A stretch of 64,000 bases of DNA from NCBI RefSeq assembly GCF_038502225.1, contig NW_027195549.1, forward strand, positions 103,428-167,427, given 5' to 3'. This document shows, piece by piece, positions 52,201 through 62,264 of this stretch (position 1 is its first letter; every line of letters starts with the position of its first letter). Origin of the DNA: Cherax quadricarinatus. Lineage: Eukaryota > Arthropoda > Malacostraca > Decapoda > Parastacidae. Under the pieces are notes generated by a model. The model did not search any database and was not told the DNA's origin. It saw only the letters and a list, made by a program, of their open reading frames with translations. A program made the translations under genes and the position numbers.

Positions 52201-52746
52201 ATCAATATATGGCAATGGGTCATTTGTATTAAAATTAGGTAAATCAATGTCATCACTGCTAAAGGGTAACTGTGCCAAAGTGCATTTGTTACACACAAAA
52301 TGAATTCTGGCACCGTTGCTATAATTGTACATACATCCATCATGCACCCACCCCTTACACATTTTACATAAGGTGCCTTTTCTGTTTTTCATGCGTACTT
52401 TAGTACAGTGTATGCACCTGTTTGGTAGTGTTTGAGATAATAATGGCTGTATTGTCTCACATTGACCTATGTATGCATTACATATGGAGTTAAGGTTATC
52501 ATTCCTAGCTACTAGACCGTCATTATTGCCGTCATTTATCTGTCTGTTTTGCCTCTGCACAATAGTTTGAGGTCCTGGATTAATTTGGATATCACCACTT
52601 AAGAGCGCTACAATAAGAGCTGTGTGCCACTGTTTTTGTTTAGGTATGCGGTGTTGCCATACCTTGCGGCGATAGTGACATTTACTTTTCTGGTAGGATG
52701 GCAACTGTTGGGCTTTTACTGTCCAGGGCGCTGTTACTCCATTCAT
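49294..52746 (-). CDS. LINE-A ORF: 2A-like motif, PHD finger, endonuclease, reverse transcriptase, 1150 aa
   Basis: ATG at 52746. Residues 51-59 are GDIQINPGP, close to the 2A peptide consensus D-V/I-E-x-N-P-G-P but with Gln for Glu. PHD finger at about 111-157 (CIHC, CKMCKGWVHDGC, CNKC). APE-type endonuclease about 190-415: HVNARS, ISESWLDD, RKGGGVCAYI, SYRPP, LGDFNICF, TPTRIT, LIDHIL, LSDHFII. RT 686-930: ARVTPIFKKNSRSDVSNYRP, LDLQKAFDTVNH, CGVPQGSILGPLLF, YADD at 861-864. The C-terminus has WNRLPAHVK. No breaks; a 5'-truncated relative is at 15201-16385. Clade L2/CR1 group likely. Confidence 0.9.
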   Translation of the reverse strand: MNGVTAPWTVKAQQLPSYQKSKCHYRRKVWQHRIPKQKQWHTALIVALLSGDIQINPGPQTIVQRQNRQINDGNNDGLVARNDNLNSICNAYIGQCETIQPLLSQTLPNRCIHCTKVRMKNRKGTLCKMCKGWVHDGCMYNYSNGARIHFVCNKCTLAQLPFSSDDIDLPNFNTNDPLPYIDDYDCFMKTGLHFIHVNARSLLPKLAEIRILANKIRAAVITISESWLDDTVTDDEVKIDGYNIKRLDRNRKGGGVCAYIRNDLAYNPRPDLNNNKLEILWFEVLLPKTKPILVGTSYRPPTQDQFLEDFSRVLSGVENNCETIILGDFNICFQQQNNGLCKRYKQILGLNSYTQLINTPTRITQFSATLIDHILCNRSENISQSGVITTGLSDHFIIYCTRKITRDRIGLHRTIKMRSTRNYSKETLVNRLHNCDWTEITSCTDVNDAWEKFKTMFTTILDNIAPVKEVRIKRRTEPWMNTEILDNMKFRDQLLKRFKANRQDIAALNEFQRVRNRVQRLIKGAKAKHYCSKIEEYKHNPRKLWQQLKQLGYSHKPVDRSNIVLTIDNEVCHETSKVANCFNSYYTSVASTLVSKLPAASNTFNTDSDKFQTYYTNKGVTPNSCQLVSVSHDFIQKELSRLNPTKSTGPDNIPSKFLKDGASELSIPIAHIINLSITTNTVPEGFKEARVTPIFKKNSRSDVSNYRPVSILSIISKILERAVYSQVVKYLNDNNILHSYQSGFRRSYSTDTSLINLMDYLRTEMSKGNLIGMVTLDLQKAFDTVNHNILCNKLQAIGIGSVDWFKSYLSNRRQIVKINKTESEPLPITCGVPQGSILGPLLFLCYVNDMPISVKCKLLLYADDSALLVSGKDPQDIANVLTLELESCSKWLVDNKLSLHLGKTEAILFGTKHKLRRVNNFNVQCNGEPITLVSSVKYLGIPFDPCMSGELIGNSVVKKANAKLKFLYRQAQCLPTEARRTLCLALIQCHMDYACSSWYSALTKKLKDRLQITQNKIVRFILGLGPREHVGQEELQQLDMLNVEDRVKQLKLNHVYKIAHKQCPEYLAVNFVKVGNQSNHSTRGREHNFVVPTVSGQASNTFYCTAIKEWNRLPAHVKASHSVNQFKKSAKRCLMNVATEREGNDFLFFS

Positions 52747-53870
52747 CTTTTCCAGCCCCCATGACTGATTACTTTCTTCATGGAATTGAAGAAGAAATAT
52801 AAATATAATTATGGCAGCCTGCCATTTTCACTCTTCGCTCTTTTACTCATATACAATAATATTTATTTCTCTTTTCCTTTCCCTAGTACACTTAGTATCT
52901 GCTTTAGCAATCACCACTGAATTACTAGTAAAATTTCCTCTTCAAAACCCTCTTCACTGCTCACTTTTCCCTGGTTTTATCCTTCCAAATCCCCCTCAGT
53001 TCCATTTATCGGGGGTTGTGTGGTGTTGTTGTCTCCTGACCTGTTTTGCTGACTCAGCCATTTTTAAAACACTGAGGGGAGTAACGCCACCTACAACCTG
53101 ACTTTCCTTGAGTTTATAGATATATTTGGCGTTTTCTGCTATGATTCTCTCACTGTACACTGGTCAGCTGAATATAGGTCAGCTACTATAACATTAACCT
53201 TGACTGTTTAACTATTCACTTCTTTCTCACGACTGGCACTGAGGGATATCCGACCTATAACCTTGGAGTTTTGTACTGTTGATTTGACGATGTCTCCTGT
53301 GTTTCCCTCTCGTTAGCACTGGTACAGGTGATATGATGGTGGTACAGATATGATGCTACTGTCAACAGATGAACGTCAGTAAAGATGAGAATTTCACTTC
53401 GCTAGTTGTACGTCTGGCAGTAGCGGCTGTTTGGATGCCGGTCAGCCATGTTTAAATGCTCAATTCTTTCCCTCGTTTGGCACTGAAGAAAAAAGTCCTA
53501 CAGACCTGTCATTTCCTTGGAGATTTAGTTGATCAGGTTTTCTGCCATGTTGTCTTCCCGTTAGACACTGGTGCAGTTGATATGGAGGTCAGTTATTTCA
53601 TTGTAGTGGAAAACGTCTCATGTCTGGTTCACGTCTGGCAGCAGGTCTGGTACTTGAATGCCGGTCCCTCTTTTGTCATATTTAGTCCATTTCGTTGTCG
53701 TCACCGTCAGTTTTTATGTCTCTATAGGTTCCTTGCAAGTTGTTGCAGCAGTACTTGCCAACTTAGCCATCACTGGAGTTCGGATAGGCCCAGGGGACGG
53801 CAAGATGTAGGAGCAGCCTTGTTGCTGCTTGCTGCAGCTGCGGCCGCAGCCGCAGTCTTCCATACACTAA
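52747..53870 (-). promoter_or_regulatory. LINE-A 5' UTR with two imperfect tandem units
   Basis: Two units of about 235 bp (53222-53455 and 53456-53690) share GGCACTGA, CCTTGGAG, CGTTAG.CACTGGT.CAG, GTACGTCTGGCAG and ATGCCGGTC motifs. Such duplicated 5' units are common in LINE promoters (family knowledge). The open stretch at 53456-53878 in this region has no recognisable protein. Confidence 0.5.
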
Positions 53871-54096
53871 GGAGGTAAGTGTTATGCTGTTAATGTTTCA
53901 TTCATCATGTCCCATTGTTTTGTGCATGTACAACATCTATATTTCATGTAAAAAAAAATTTTTGTTTTAATACTTTTGGGTGTCTAGAATGGATTAATTG
54001 TATGTATTTACATTATTTATGGGGAAAATCGATTCGAAAATCGATTCGATAATAGTCACACTTCCAGGAACGGATTATGATAAACGAGGGACCACT
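53871..54096 (+). mobile_element. Tigger2 3' end
   Basis: Starts AAGGAGGTAAGTG (splice-donor motif), then the AT-rich 3' UTR with GTCTAGAATGGATTAATTG, and ends in the inverted TIR GAGGGACCACTG (54096). It pairs with the left end at 14412. Confidence 0.7.
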
Positions 54097-54469
54097 GCAG
54101 TTACGTTCCTGAAAATGGCATATTAGGTAAAATCATGTTAGGTGAACTGAAGAACTTATAGGAAAAAATAGGGTTAAGTTCCTATGAGCCCTAGAAAAGC
54201 CAAAGAATTTTTTTTAGGCCTCCTCATTTTACAAAAATAAAAGTGAATATGAAATTGTAGTTCATTGTTGTGATGTATTATGTTGCTTTTACTGCTTAAG
54301 ACCACAAATTTAACAGAAATAATAGTATTTCTTACCTTAAATTTTGGGTGTTGGTCTTTGTGGATGATTTTGAAGAGAGTGGAGAGTTATACTGTGGCCC
54401 TGCTGGGCTGAGGTGGATGATAGAGGTTCTGGTACTGAAGCTGATGGTTGTACTGGAGTGTCTAACTTT

Positions 54470-54715
54470 AAGTCATTCAGTCAGTCAAGTTATTCAGTCA
54501 GTGAAGTCACTCAGTAAGTCAAGCAATTCAGTAAGTCAGTCAAGTCCATCAGTAAGTCAAGTCAGTCAGTAAGACAATCAGTAAAGTCATTCAGTAAATC
54601 AGTCAAGTCATTCAGTAAGTCAGTCAGTCAAGTCATTCAGTCAGTCAAGTCAGTCAGTAAGTCAGTCAAGTCATACATTCAGTCAGTCAGTCATTCAGTA
54701 AATCAGTCACAAAAA
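54470..54715. repeat. Tandem AGTC/CAGTAAGT-rich repeat
   Basis: Dense repeats of AGTCAGTC, TCATTCAGTAAG and CAGTCAAG, irregular in length, inside the outer element. No coding. Confidence 0.85.
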
Positions 54716-54731
54716 CTTATGTTTACCTCTT

Positions 54732-54965
54732 TTAATGTGTACAGAGTAACACTTCATTATGGCCACAGTTTATGTTTTGTCTAATATCTTTGTTCATTTC
54801 ATTAATTCTAAGATTTAAATGCTTATTCTTTTTCTTGCCACTTTGAGCAACATTGGTATTCCTACTGGGTGCCATTATTGCTTGGAAGATACAAGATATA
54901 GTAATTAAAAGATCAAAACACAATTCACAATCACAAGCTTGTAGCAGAGAAACTGGACTGGACAC
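54732..54965 (-). pseudogene. Possible transposase N-terminus of the outer element
   Basis: From about 54875: MAPSRNTNVAQSGKKKNKHLNLRI, a basic start resembling jerky/Tigger-type proteins, then a stop. Only a few tens of codons and no catalytic part. Assignment is by pattern only. Confidence 0.4.
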
Positions 54966-55208
54966 ATATGAAGCACAAAAGCTGGGATGGTAGGGTGGTG
55001 TCTAGGGGTGGCTCAGGATGGCAGGAGGTCTCCCCTGCTGATCCACAACAAGGCAGCTGCTTCAATTGTGCTATACTCAAATCGTGTCAAATAAACTTGT
55101 GCTAAATGACGGTCTACTGTACATCACTAAGTAGGAGATTACAAATTTCTTTTTTTTTTTTTCTTTTTGTTGGTGCAAAAATTTCAAATTCCCATGTATA
55201 TTTATTAA

Positions 55209-58039
55209 CCCTTTGACTGTCGCAGGCCCCTTTCTGAAACTGTCATTCTATGTCACAAAATATTCAAAAAAAAAATAATTTTTTCTTATGAAAATGTTAG
55301 GATTATTTTACCGAGTGTTTTAAGCCTAAAAAAATGTTTTGCCATCAGTACTTACCGAGATATAGAGGCACAAAGTTGGCAGAAAGTAAGCTGCGTACGG
55401 CAGTAGCAGCGACTGCCGCCCACCCGGTATTCTTTTACTTACTCTAATTCAAAAGTTTCTTGTATTTTCCAATATTTTTCTTTTCCAAGTAACTTATGTG
55501 GCCTGTGAGACCAAAGTAAGGTGCAGTGTTCAAATATACACCCATTGTTTACAACACAATAACTGAACAAACTTTATCACTATTAGTTTGTGAATAAAAT
55601 TTGTTTACACAAAGAATACAAAACATTGTTTATTACTATTGTTTCATAATAGATATACATATGTATAGTCACTGAACACGTTCCTAGAACTGCTGCAGCT
55701 TGTGGAACTCTTTGAAACATGGGTATATGCAGAGTGGTACTTGACACTCCTCACACATAAAACGAGTGTCTCTGTGTGTTTGTGGGCGTTTTGTGGTATG
55801 TGCACATACAAAGCACCTCTTCTGAGCATTTTTCTTGGAAGCAGTAGGAGGCAGTAGTATGGGGTAGTGATCACCAGGCCTGAAACGAGATGGCGTGTGT
55901 TGGTAATTTCGTGGCCGCTGGTCTATTGCAGGTGTTGCTCCCTGGTACTTGGCGATTATTTGTCTGATGACTGGCAAACAAAATTCACCATAGTTTGGTG
56001 TTTTGTTGGTCCTCAACTTGTATATATTATAAGCATTTAGCATGGAGATATCAACAAGATGGAAAAAAAGTTTTATATGCCACTTATAACTCTTGCATAT
56101 ACAATCAGTAAACCCAATCTGCATGTCACATTTGCCCACTAAACGCATATTGAGGTTGTAGCCCATGACAGAGGCAGGCTTTAGAATGGGTTCATTGGTC
56201 TCTCTGTTGTGCCTGCCAGTGTGTGCCATTTCGTTTCAGTGAACTGATATCAACAATGTGACATCACATTTGTCATGCCACCGAAATGCCATGATGTCAT
56301 TGACAGCAAAGGCTTGCACCTCACCTCTGCAAGTGCCAGCATTGAACCGTGGCATATGTTTACAATTACCACGCACTGTGCCACACATGTCTGTTAAGTT
56401 CACTCACAAGAAATCACTGAGTAAGGGGCTTGTGTACCAGTTATCTGTAAATAACATATGCCACTTACCAAGATATGGTTCCATCATTGTTCTAACCACA
56501 TCACCAGAGATACCCAATAACTTCATGGTATCTCTCAAAGTATTACTGCCAGTTTACACAATGATATCCAAAACTAGACCACTTCTGCAATCACACAGTA
56601 CAAATAACTTTATACCAAAGCGTTTCCTCTTGCTTGGTATATATTGCCTGAATGAGAGTCTTCCTTTGAATAAAGTCAAAGACTCGTCAATAACAAGCTT
56701 CCTGAAGGGATAAAAATACATGCAGCACTTTTATTTCATGTACATAAACACATTTCTGATCTTATATAACCTGTCGCTTCTGTCAGCCCTGGTTTTGTCT
56801 GAAAAGTGTAACATACGTAACAGTATCAAGAAACGATTGGCACCTATAATGTCACTAAAACCTGGACTTGAAATCAAGCGTTCTGTTGCCCAGTATGTGG
56901 TGACAGTGTGCTTATACACATGTGGCATAAGCATTATTGTGGCAAAAAACAGGTACATCTCTGCCACAGCTGTGTCCTTCCACTGGTGTAGCCGTGATCT
57001 TGATGAGAGAACTGTATTTGCCATGGTGTACTCATAGTATGTGTTGGTTTTCCTGACAATGATGTCCATCAGGGGTTCATCGAAGAATAACTCAAAGCAT
57101 TCCAGTTCACTGGCATTGTTCCCAAGTGGACATGACGGCTTTATTCCACTTTGTGTTTCATCAAAGTCATGGGGACTGGGAACAAACTCGTCACCTTCCT
57201 GCCAATCCCAGATGCGGTCTACTGGTGGGTTCTGGATATTGTAACATGGTTGTGGTTGTGCAGGTTGTGGTTGTGCAGGTTGTGGTTGTGTAGGTTGTGG
57301 GAGTGTGGGGTTGGGTGAGGCTGGTTTTTGTTGTGCAGAGTCAGCAGCGTGGGTAGTAGCATGGCCCGCTGCTGGTGCCACATGGGTCGTGCCACCATCA
57401 CTATCACCACCACTGCCTGCTGCCTCACTCACATCATTCATACCCATCGTAACAATATCATCATCTTCATTATCAGGTCGTGGTGTAGGGGCACGGGATG
57501 TGCTCCCAGAGGTACTCCTTCCCCTTGGAACAGCATATGAAACACTACTAGACCGCATACTACATTGTACATACTGCCACTTCACTGGGGAATATTCACC
57601 CTCACTGTCTCAACTAGAACTGCTTTCAATAACCTTGAAATCACTATCACTATGACTATCACATTCACTGCTAGCATCTGGGTCTTGTACACGGCCAAAT
57701 AGTTTCCTCTTTCGTCCTGGTACAGGTGAATGTGAACAAGACGGCCCAGCACCAGAGGTGGAAGGTCGTGGGTCATCTGGGTTTTCATCACTAATTACGT
57801 CATCCTGGGCACTTTTTCCGGTCACACTCACTTGGACTACCAAGATGGCATTCCCACAATGCACCACTGAGAACCAGATTTTTTCACAGGGTGCACACCC
57901 ACCACTGAGACCCATTCTCTCTCATGTAGGCCTACCAGGCCTTTCCCGCTTGATTTGAAGCCGCTAGAATTTATGCATATAGATACGTCAGAAACAGTGG
58001 CGCGTAAGATGTATTTATACGGCATAAACAGTCAAAGGG
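55209..58039 (-). mobile_element. piggyBac element P4, decayed
   Basis: TTAA (55205-55208), CCCTTTGACTGTCGCAGG, then AACAGTCAAAGGG ending at 58039 and TTAA (58040-58043). 2831 bp. The ends resemble those of the 852-bp element at 26840-27691. The transposase on the minus strand has several stops. Confidence 0.88.
55684..57915 (-). pseudogene. P4 piggyBac transposase, several stops
   Basis: N-terminal acidic, Ser-rich part 57915-57610 (ENPDDPRPSTSG), a stop, then 57585-56731 with QPAQPQ repeats (five residues each) and ELECFELFFDEPLMD. 56730-56260 has VIDESLTLFKG-type, IIV with a stop before TGS and FTDNWYTSP. 56229-55684 has LVGKCDMQIGF, with the third-Asp position Gly where P1 has Asp (LVDKCDMQ), and the zinc finger (CFVCAH, CEECQVP, CIYPC). 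Stops near 57608, 56555, 56410 and 56240 inactivate it. Confidence 0.85.
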
Positions 58040-58043
58040 TTAA

Positions 58044-58379
58044 ATTATAAGTTGTTTAACTAGGTATGTTTCACTTCCCTCTTTGACCAATGTATATAAG
58101 GTCCATTTGACAGATAGTAAGTTGCAAACTGTACTGATTTATATATTTTTTCCTTCTGGAGAGTTAAGCCCTGATTAGGTGCCTACTGCTCAATTCTCAG
58201 GCAAAGCTACCCTAAGAGACAGTGTTTGTCAGGACCAATACCCTGTTAAAGCTATTCCTGTATTATTTACCTTTGTGTTTTTCTTGCTCTAACACAAATC
58301 TCATGTCTCTCCTTACCCCGGTTTCACAAAGGGGTGTTCCTGTCTTACAAATTTGCTAAATTTTTTTACTTGGGTATTT
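58044..58379. other. AT-rich interval, no gene seen
   Basis: No TIR, reading frame or repeat similarity recognised between P4 and the LINE fragment. Confidence 0.35.
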
Positions 58380-58550
58380 GAGGAGGTAGATCATGGTACT
58401 GAATATGATGTTGTGTATATGGACTTCAGAAAGACTTTCGATAGAGTTCCACATCAGAGGCTATTGAGGAAACTCAAGGCACACAGAATGGGAGAAATTT
58501 TTTCCTGGGTAGAGGATGGTTGACAAATGGGCAGCAGAAAAGAAGTCAGA
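58380..58550 (+). pseudogene. CR1-type LINE reverse transcriptase fragment
   Basis: It reads VDHGTEYDVVYMDFRKTFDRVPHQRLLRKLKAHR and IFSWVEDG, then a stop. The Y-D/F-x-K-A/T-F-D block marks RT motif A. It does not belong to LINE-A, -B or -C by sequence, so it is a fourth CR1-group LINE. Confidence 0.65.
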
Positions 58551-58595
58551 ATGAGGGCATGTTACAAGTGGTGTTCCACTTCTGGGTGTTTCCTT

Positions 58596-60428
58596 TCAAT
58601 AAACTCTAAAAGTCAACACAAACTCTAAAAGTCTCTTCCAGATTCTCAACTTATCCTTCATCTTACTTGTCCAGATAACCACCTCCATATCTGGCTTCTC
58701 CGTGGTACCAATTTTCTGCATAACCTCCATATGCTGCTGCATCAGCAGTTCCTTTAATTCCTCCAATGTCAGTTCCTTGGAGTGCTCCTCAATGAGCTCA
58801 TTCACATCTCCTTCATCCACCTCCATGACCATGGACTTTCCAAGGGGCACAGTCTCCACCACCACTGCCGCTTCAGGTTCAAATCCTTCTAAGTCCCTTT
58901 CAGATGCAACCTTAGGCCACAGCTTCTTCCATGCAGAGGTCAAGGTCCTCCTTGCCAAGCCAAATCTAAAATTCTGAGGCACAACACGATGTTATAATGG
59001 TCTTTCCAGAACTCTTGAAGGGTGAGGTCTGTGCTCTCCATCACCTCAAAGCAGTGGCAGAACAGGTGCTTGATGAAGAGCTTCTTGAAATTAGAAATCA
59101 TCTGTTGGTCAATGGACTGCAGGATAGAGGCAGTGTTGGGTGGAAGGTAAAGAACACTTTATGAACTTGACCTCTTCGAGGTTGTCGTCTTTGAGGTTTG
59201 GTGGGTGAGCAGATGCATTGTCCAGGATGAGAAGGGCTTGCAGGGGTAGGTTATTTTCCTGGAAATACTTGCAGGACCAAAGACCATGTTTACCCACTAC
59301 ATAAAGAACTGCCTGGTGACCTACACCTTCATGTTTGCCCTCCACATAACCTGCAGTTTTTCTTTTAGAATCTAATGCAACTTATAGCTCTGGAGTTTTC
59401 CGAATGATATATACGCAGTGGCTTGATCTTGCAATCACCACTCACATTGGCACATAATGCAAGGGTTAACCTATCCTTCACTGTTTTGTGGCCTAGCATA
59501 TTCTCTGCATTTACATAAGTCCTCTTTGGCATCTTCTTCCAGAAGAGCCCTGTCTCATCACAGTTGAAGACTTGTGGAGGTATGTATCCTTCAGCTGCAA
59601 TCACCTCTGCAAAAGCTTTGAGGTAATCCTAAGCTGCCTTCACATCCGAGCTCGCTGCCTCACCATGCCTGACCATAGAGTGAATGCCGGTCCTCCTTCT
59701 AAAATTGTTGAACCAGCCACGACTTTCTTTAAACAACTCTTTCGATACCTCGTCCGTTGAAGTGCCTGGAGTCTGCTGCAGCAAATCAGCATAAATGCCT
59801 CGTGCCTTCTCACAGAGGATACCCTCCATCATGGTATTTCCTGCGAACTGCTTCTCCGTCAACCACATCAACAGCAGCTTCTCCATCTTTTCATGGACAG
59901 AGGTCCACATATTAAAAATTATTTTAACTCCCTTGGCTGGCATCATAGCCTTTATCGACTCCTCCTGCTTTAGCATGGTATATACACGTATAGTAGAAGT
60001 ACTACACTCGTACTGCCTTGTCAAGTCAACTACATGCACACCTCACTCGTGTTTTTCTATGATTTCATGCTTTAATTCAATGGGTATCATCCTCCTCTTC
60101 TTCTCAGCAGTGTCCTTTTCACTTATTCTCTTAGGACTCATGGTTAGAAAAAAGAAATTTGGCAAAACAACTGCACAAAAAGCACAAAATGCAAACACAA
60201 CACAAAAGAGATGCTTCCACGGTGAGGTAACCACGTGTAGTGAATGAGTGGGACATGGGATACTGGGCAGATGTTGTGGCATTCGATGCACTAACTAGTG
60301 CCAGCGCATCTGAAACTCACTCATAATCTGGATTTTGGCTCGCAACCCAGAACAAAATATTGACCGAACGACAATTCGCAACTTGGAAAATTTGTAAATT
60401 GAGGCACTCTTAAGTCAAGGTACCACTG
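58596..60428 (-). pseudogene. Tigger7, nearly complete Tigger transposase, broken
   Basis: Reading from 60138: MSPKRISEKDTAEKKRRMIPIELKHEIIEKHE, a stop at 60043-60045, then DLTRQYECSTSTIR (helix-turn-helix), GILCEKARGIYADLL and GWFNNFRRRTGIHSMVRHGEAASSD. After a stop, QVFNCDETGLFWKKMPKRTY (first Asp) and KIKPLRIYHSENSRA. After frameshifts, LLILDNASAHPPN (second Asp), WKKLWPKVASERDLEGFEP and an acidic C-terminus. The 5' TIR, read as GGTACCACTG ending at 60428, is present with TA; the 3' TIR is missing. It would cut at TA if intact. Confidence 0.8.
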
Positions 60429-60435
60429 TAATATT

Positions 60436-60570
60436 GTCCCTGTGTTAATGTGCAGTTTCATAACTATAGTGTGAGCGTGCCTCTGCCAAGATAGTGATGG
60501 AGTGAATGATAAAAGTTTTATTTTTCCGGCCACCCGACCTTGGTGGGAGATGGCTGATGTGTTAATAAAA
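60436..60570 (+). mobile_element. RTE 3' end fragment
   Basis: AAGATAGTGATGGAGTGAATGA, then GGCCACCCGACCTTGGTGGGAG and an A-rich end. It is the plus-strand counterpart of the RTE 3' end at 21165-21240. Confidence 0.65.
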
Positions 60571-60635
60571 AAAATAATAATATAGAAATATACCAAAGAA
60601 TAAGGTGATAAGGATACCAAAAAAAAAAAATTAGG

Positions 60636-61330
60636 TGATGAAAGAGTGGATATCAGATTGGAGGGAGAGAGTACGGAGGAGGTGAATGTATTCAGAAATT
60701 TAGGGGTGAATGTGTCAGCAGAAGGGTCTATGAAAGCTGAGGTGAATCATATAACTGAAGAGGAGAAAAAGGTGAGTGGCACACTTAGACAAAGAACTTT
60801 GTTCATGGAAGCAAAGAGGGGAATGTATGAGAGTATAGTCATACCAATGCTCTTGCATGAGTGGTGAATGTTGCAACAAGGAAAAGGCTGGAGGCAGTGG
60901 AGATATCATGTCTAAGAGCAACATGTGGTGAGAATATAATGCAGAGAAGTTGAAGTTTGGAATTTAGGAAGAGGTGCAGGATTACCAAAACTATTATCTG
61001 GAGGGCTGAGGAGGGGTTGTTGAGATGGTTTGGACATGTAGAGAGAATGAAACAAAACAGAATGACTTTTAGAGTGTATAAATCTGTATTGGAGGGAAGG
61101 CAGGGTAGGGGTCAGCCTAGGAGAGGGAAGAGGGAGGGGGTATAGGAGGTTTTGTGTACAAGGGGCTTAGACTTTCAGCATGCATGCGTGAGCATGTTAG
61201 ATAGGAGCGAATGCAGACAAATGGTTTTTAGGACTTGATGTGCTGTTGGAGTGTAAGCAAGGTAACATTTATGAAGGGATTCCAGTTTTATAACTACAGT
61301 GTAAGCACACCATGGCAAGACAGTGATGGA
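60636..61330 (+). pseudogene. RTE reverse transcriptase C-terminus, fragment
   Basis: Starts LGDERVDIRLEGESTEEVNVF and continues with AKRGMYESIV, a stop at the LL.W region, then CRITKTIIWRAEEGLLRWFGHVERM and RGRGQPRRG, with more stops. It ends at GCAAGACAGTGATGGAGTG (the RTE 3' end). It matches the C-terminal half of 21399-22775 with a deletion around the YGCEAW block. Confidence 0.75.
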
Positions 61331-61334
61331 GTGA

Positions 61335-62264
61335 ATCAGTCAATCAATAAATCAATCAAGTTTATTCTCTACAAAGATTACAATGCGGGGTTTACAGATT
61401 ATGGATATTGAGTGGTTTACATGTTATAAAACACTAATTACAGAGGGGGCCACTAGGACACCTAGCATGGCTAAGCATTTCAGGCAGATTAAGAATAATT
61501 TTTAATTCTAAATTAATACAGATTATGGAGTAAGTTGATATTAAGGCTAAGTGACTACATTATAGTTTGTGAGATTAGCAATGTAATTGCTTTTTGTTTT
61601 GGCACAATACACAGGTTCTATATTGTAGTATCACAGGCAAACTTATGACTAGTTAGGATTCATTATTTTACGATTAAGATTTGTATTTCTGTGATTATAG
61701 TCAAGTGGGTGAGAGTAAGTGTGAACAGGTGGTTTTCATGTAGTTAGTTGTTGGGGTATATCAGGGACATAAGATGTTGTCTAACGGTAGTTTTGAAGGT
61801 GATGAATGTGTCTGCAGTTCTAGAGCTTTCAGGTAGGGTGTTCCAGATTTTAGGCCCTTTGACATACATAGAATTTTTGAAAAGGTTTAGTCGGACACGG
61901 GGAATGTCATAGAGATGTTTGTGTCTGGTGTTATGCCTGTGGGTTCTGTCACAACTATCAAGAAAGCATTTTTAGGTCAAGGTTAATATTGGAATTTAAG
62001 GTCCTGTAGATGTAGATTGCACAGTAGTAAGTGTGGATGCTCTGAACAGGGAGTAAGTTTAGATCTATGAATAGTGGGGGGGGTATTGCTAGGGATGGGA
62101 TTTAGTGATTATTCTTACTGCAGCTTTTTGTTGGGTTATTATTGGCTTTAGGTGTGTTGCTGCAGTTGATCCCCAAGCACAAATAGCATAGGTGAGGTAT
62201 GGATAAATGAGTGAATGGTATAGTGTGAGAAAGGCAGTTTGCGGCACATAGTATCGTATCTTGG
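61335..62264 (-). mobile_element. LINE-B tail, 5'-truncated, minus strand
   Basis: GATT-type tail at 61335-61370, 3' UTR with the complement of AACCCCGCATTGTAATC (as at 14230), and the ORF2 C-terminus (complement encoding GPKIWNTLPESSRTAD near 61830 and a DRTHRHNTRHKHLYDIP-type block). It matches the end of LINE-B copy 3. Stops and shifts present. Confidence 0.7.

Larger units (their letters stand above)
48981..53870 (-). mobile_element. LINE-A, full-length
   Basis: 3' tail of TAAG/CTTA repeats (48981-49008), 3' UTR 49009-49293 with AAAAAAGTCAGACAGAGTG and TTATTTCCATTGGGGTCC, ORF 49294-52746, 5' UTR about 52747-53870. Flanked by ACTAAG in Tigger2 (48978 region and 53866 region), a probable 6-bp duplication. 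The block AAGGTAAAAGGACCCCAATGG is shared with SINE-1. One long ORF is intact. Confidence 0.8.
14412..54096 (+). mobile_element. Tigger2, one pogo-like element spread over 39.7 kb
   Basis: The 5' TIR CAGTGGTCCCTTGATAATC (14412) matches the inverted 3' TIR GATAAACGAGGGACCACTG (54078-54096). Coding pieces lie in order on the same strand: N-terminus 14686-15195, DDE region 25748-26651, C-terminal tail 48813-48980, then the 3' UTR with splice donor and TIR 53862-54096. Together about 2.1 kb, the usual Tigger size. Between pieces sit LINE-A (truncated), SINE-2 with Tigger3, LINE-B copy 2 with its own insertions, and full LINE-A. Some tens of codons before the DDE region are lost. Confidence 0.7.
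14390..55119. mobile_element. Outer Tc/mariner-type element, split by 39.7 kb of insertions
   Basis: The left end CAGTAGACTGTCATTTAACA (14390) pairs with TGCTAAATGACGGTCTACTG at 55100-55119, and both are flanked by TA. Without the insertion the element is only about 1.05 kb: 14390-14411 plus 54097-55119. It includes an AGTC-rich repeat (54470-54715) and, on the minus strand, a short frame beginning MAPSRNTNVAQSGKKK that looks like the start of a jerky/Tigger-type transposase. It is decayed and internally deleted. Tigger2 inserted 22 bp from its left tip. Confidence 0.7.

Noticed and set aside
53456..53878. 140-codon plus-strand frame with a poly-Ala end
   Set aside because: It lies in the LINE-A 5' UTR repeats, has no recognisable domain and starts inside a duplicated unit.
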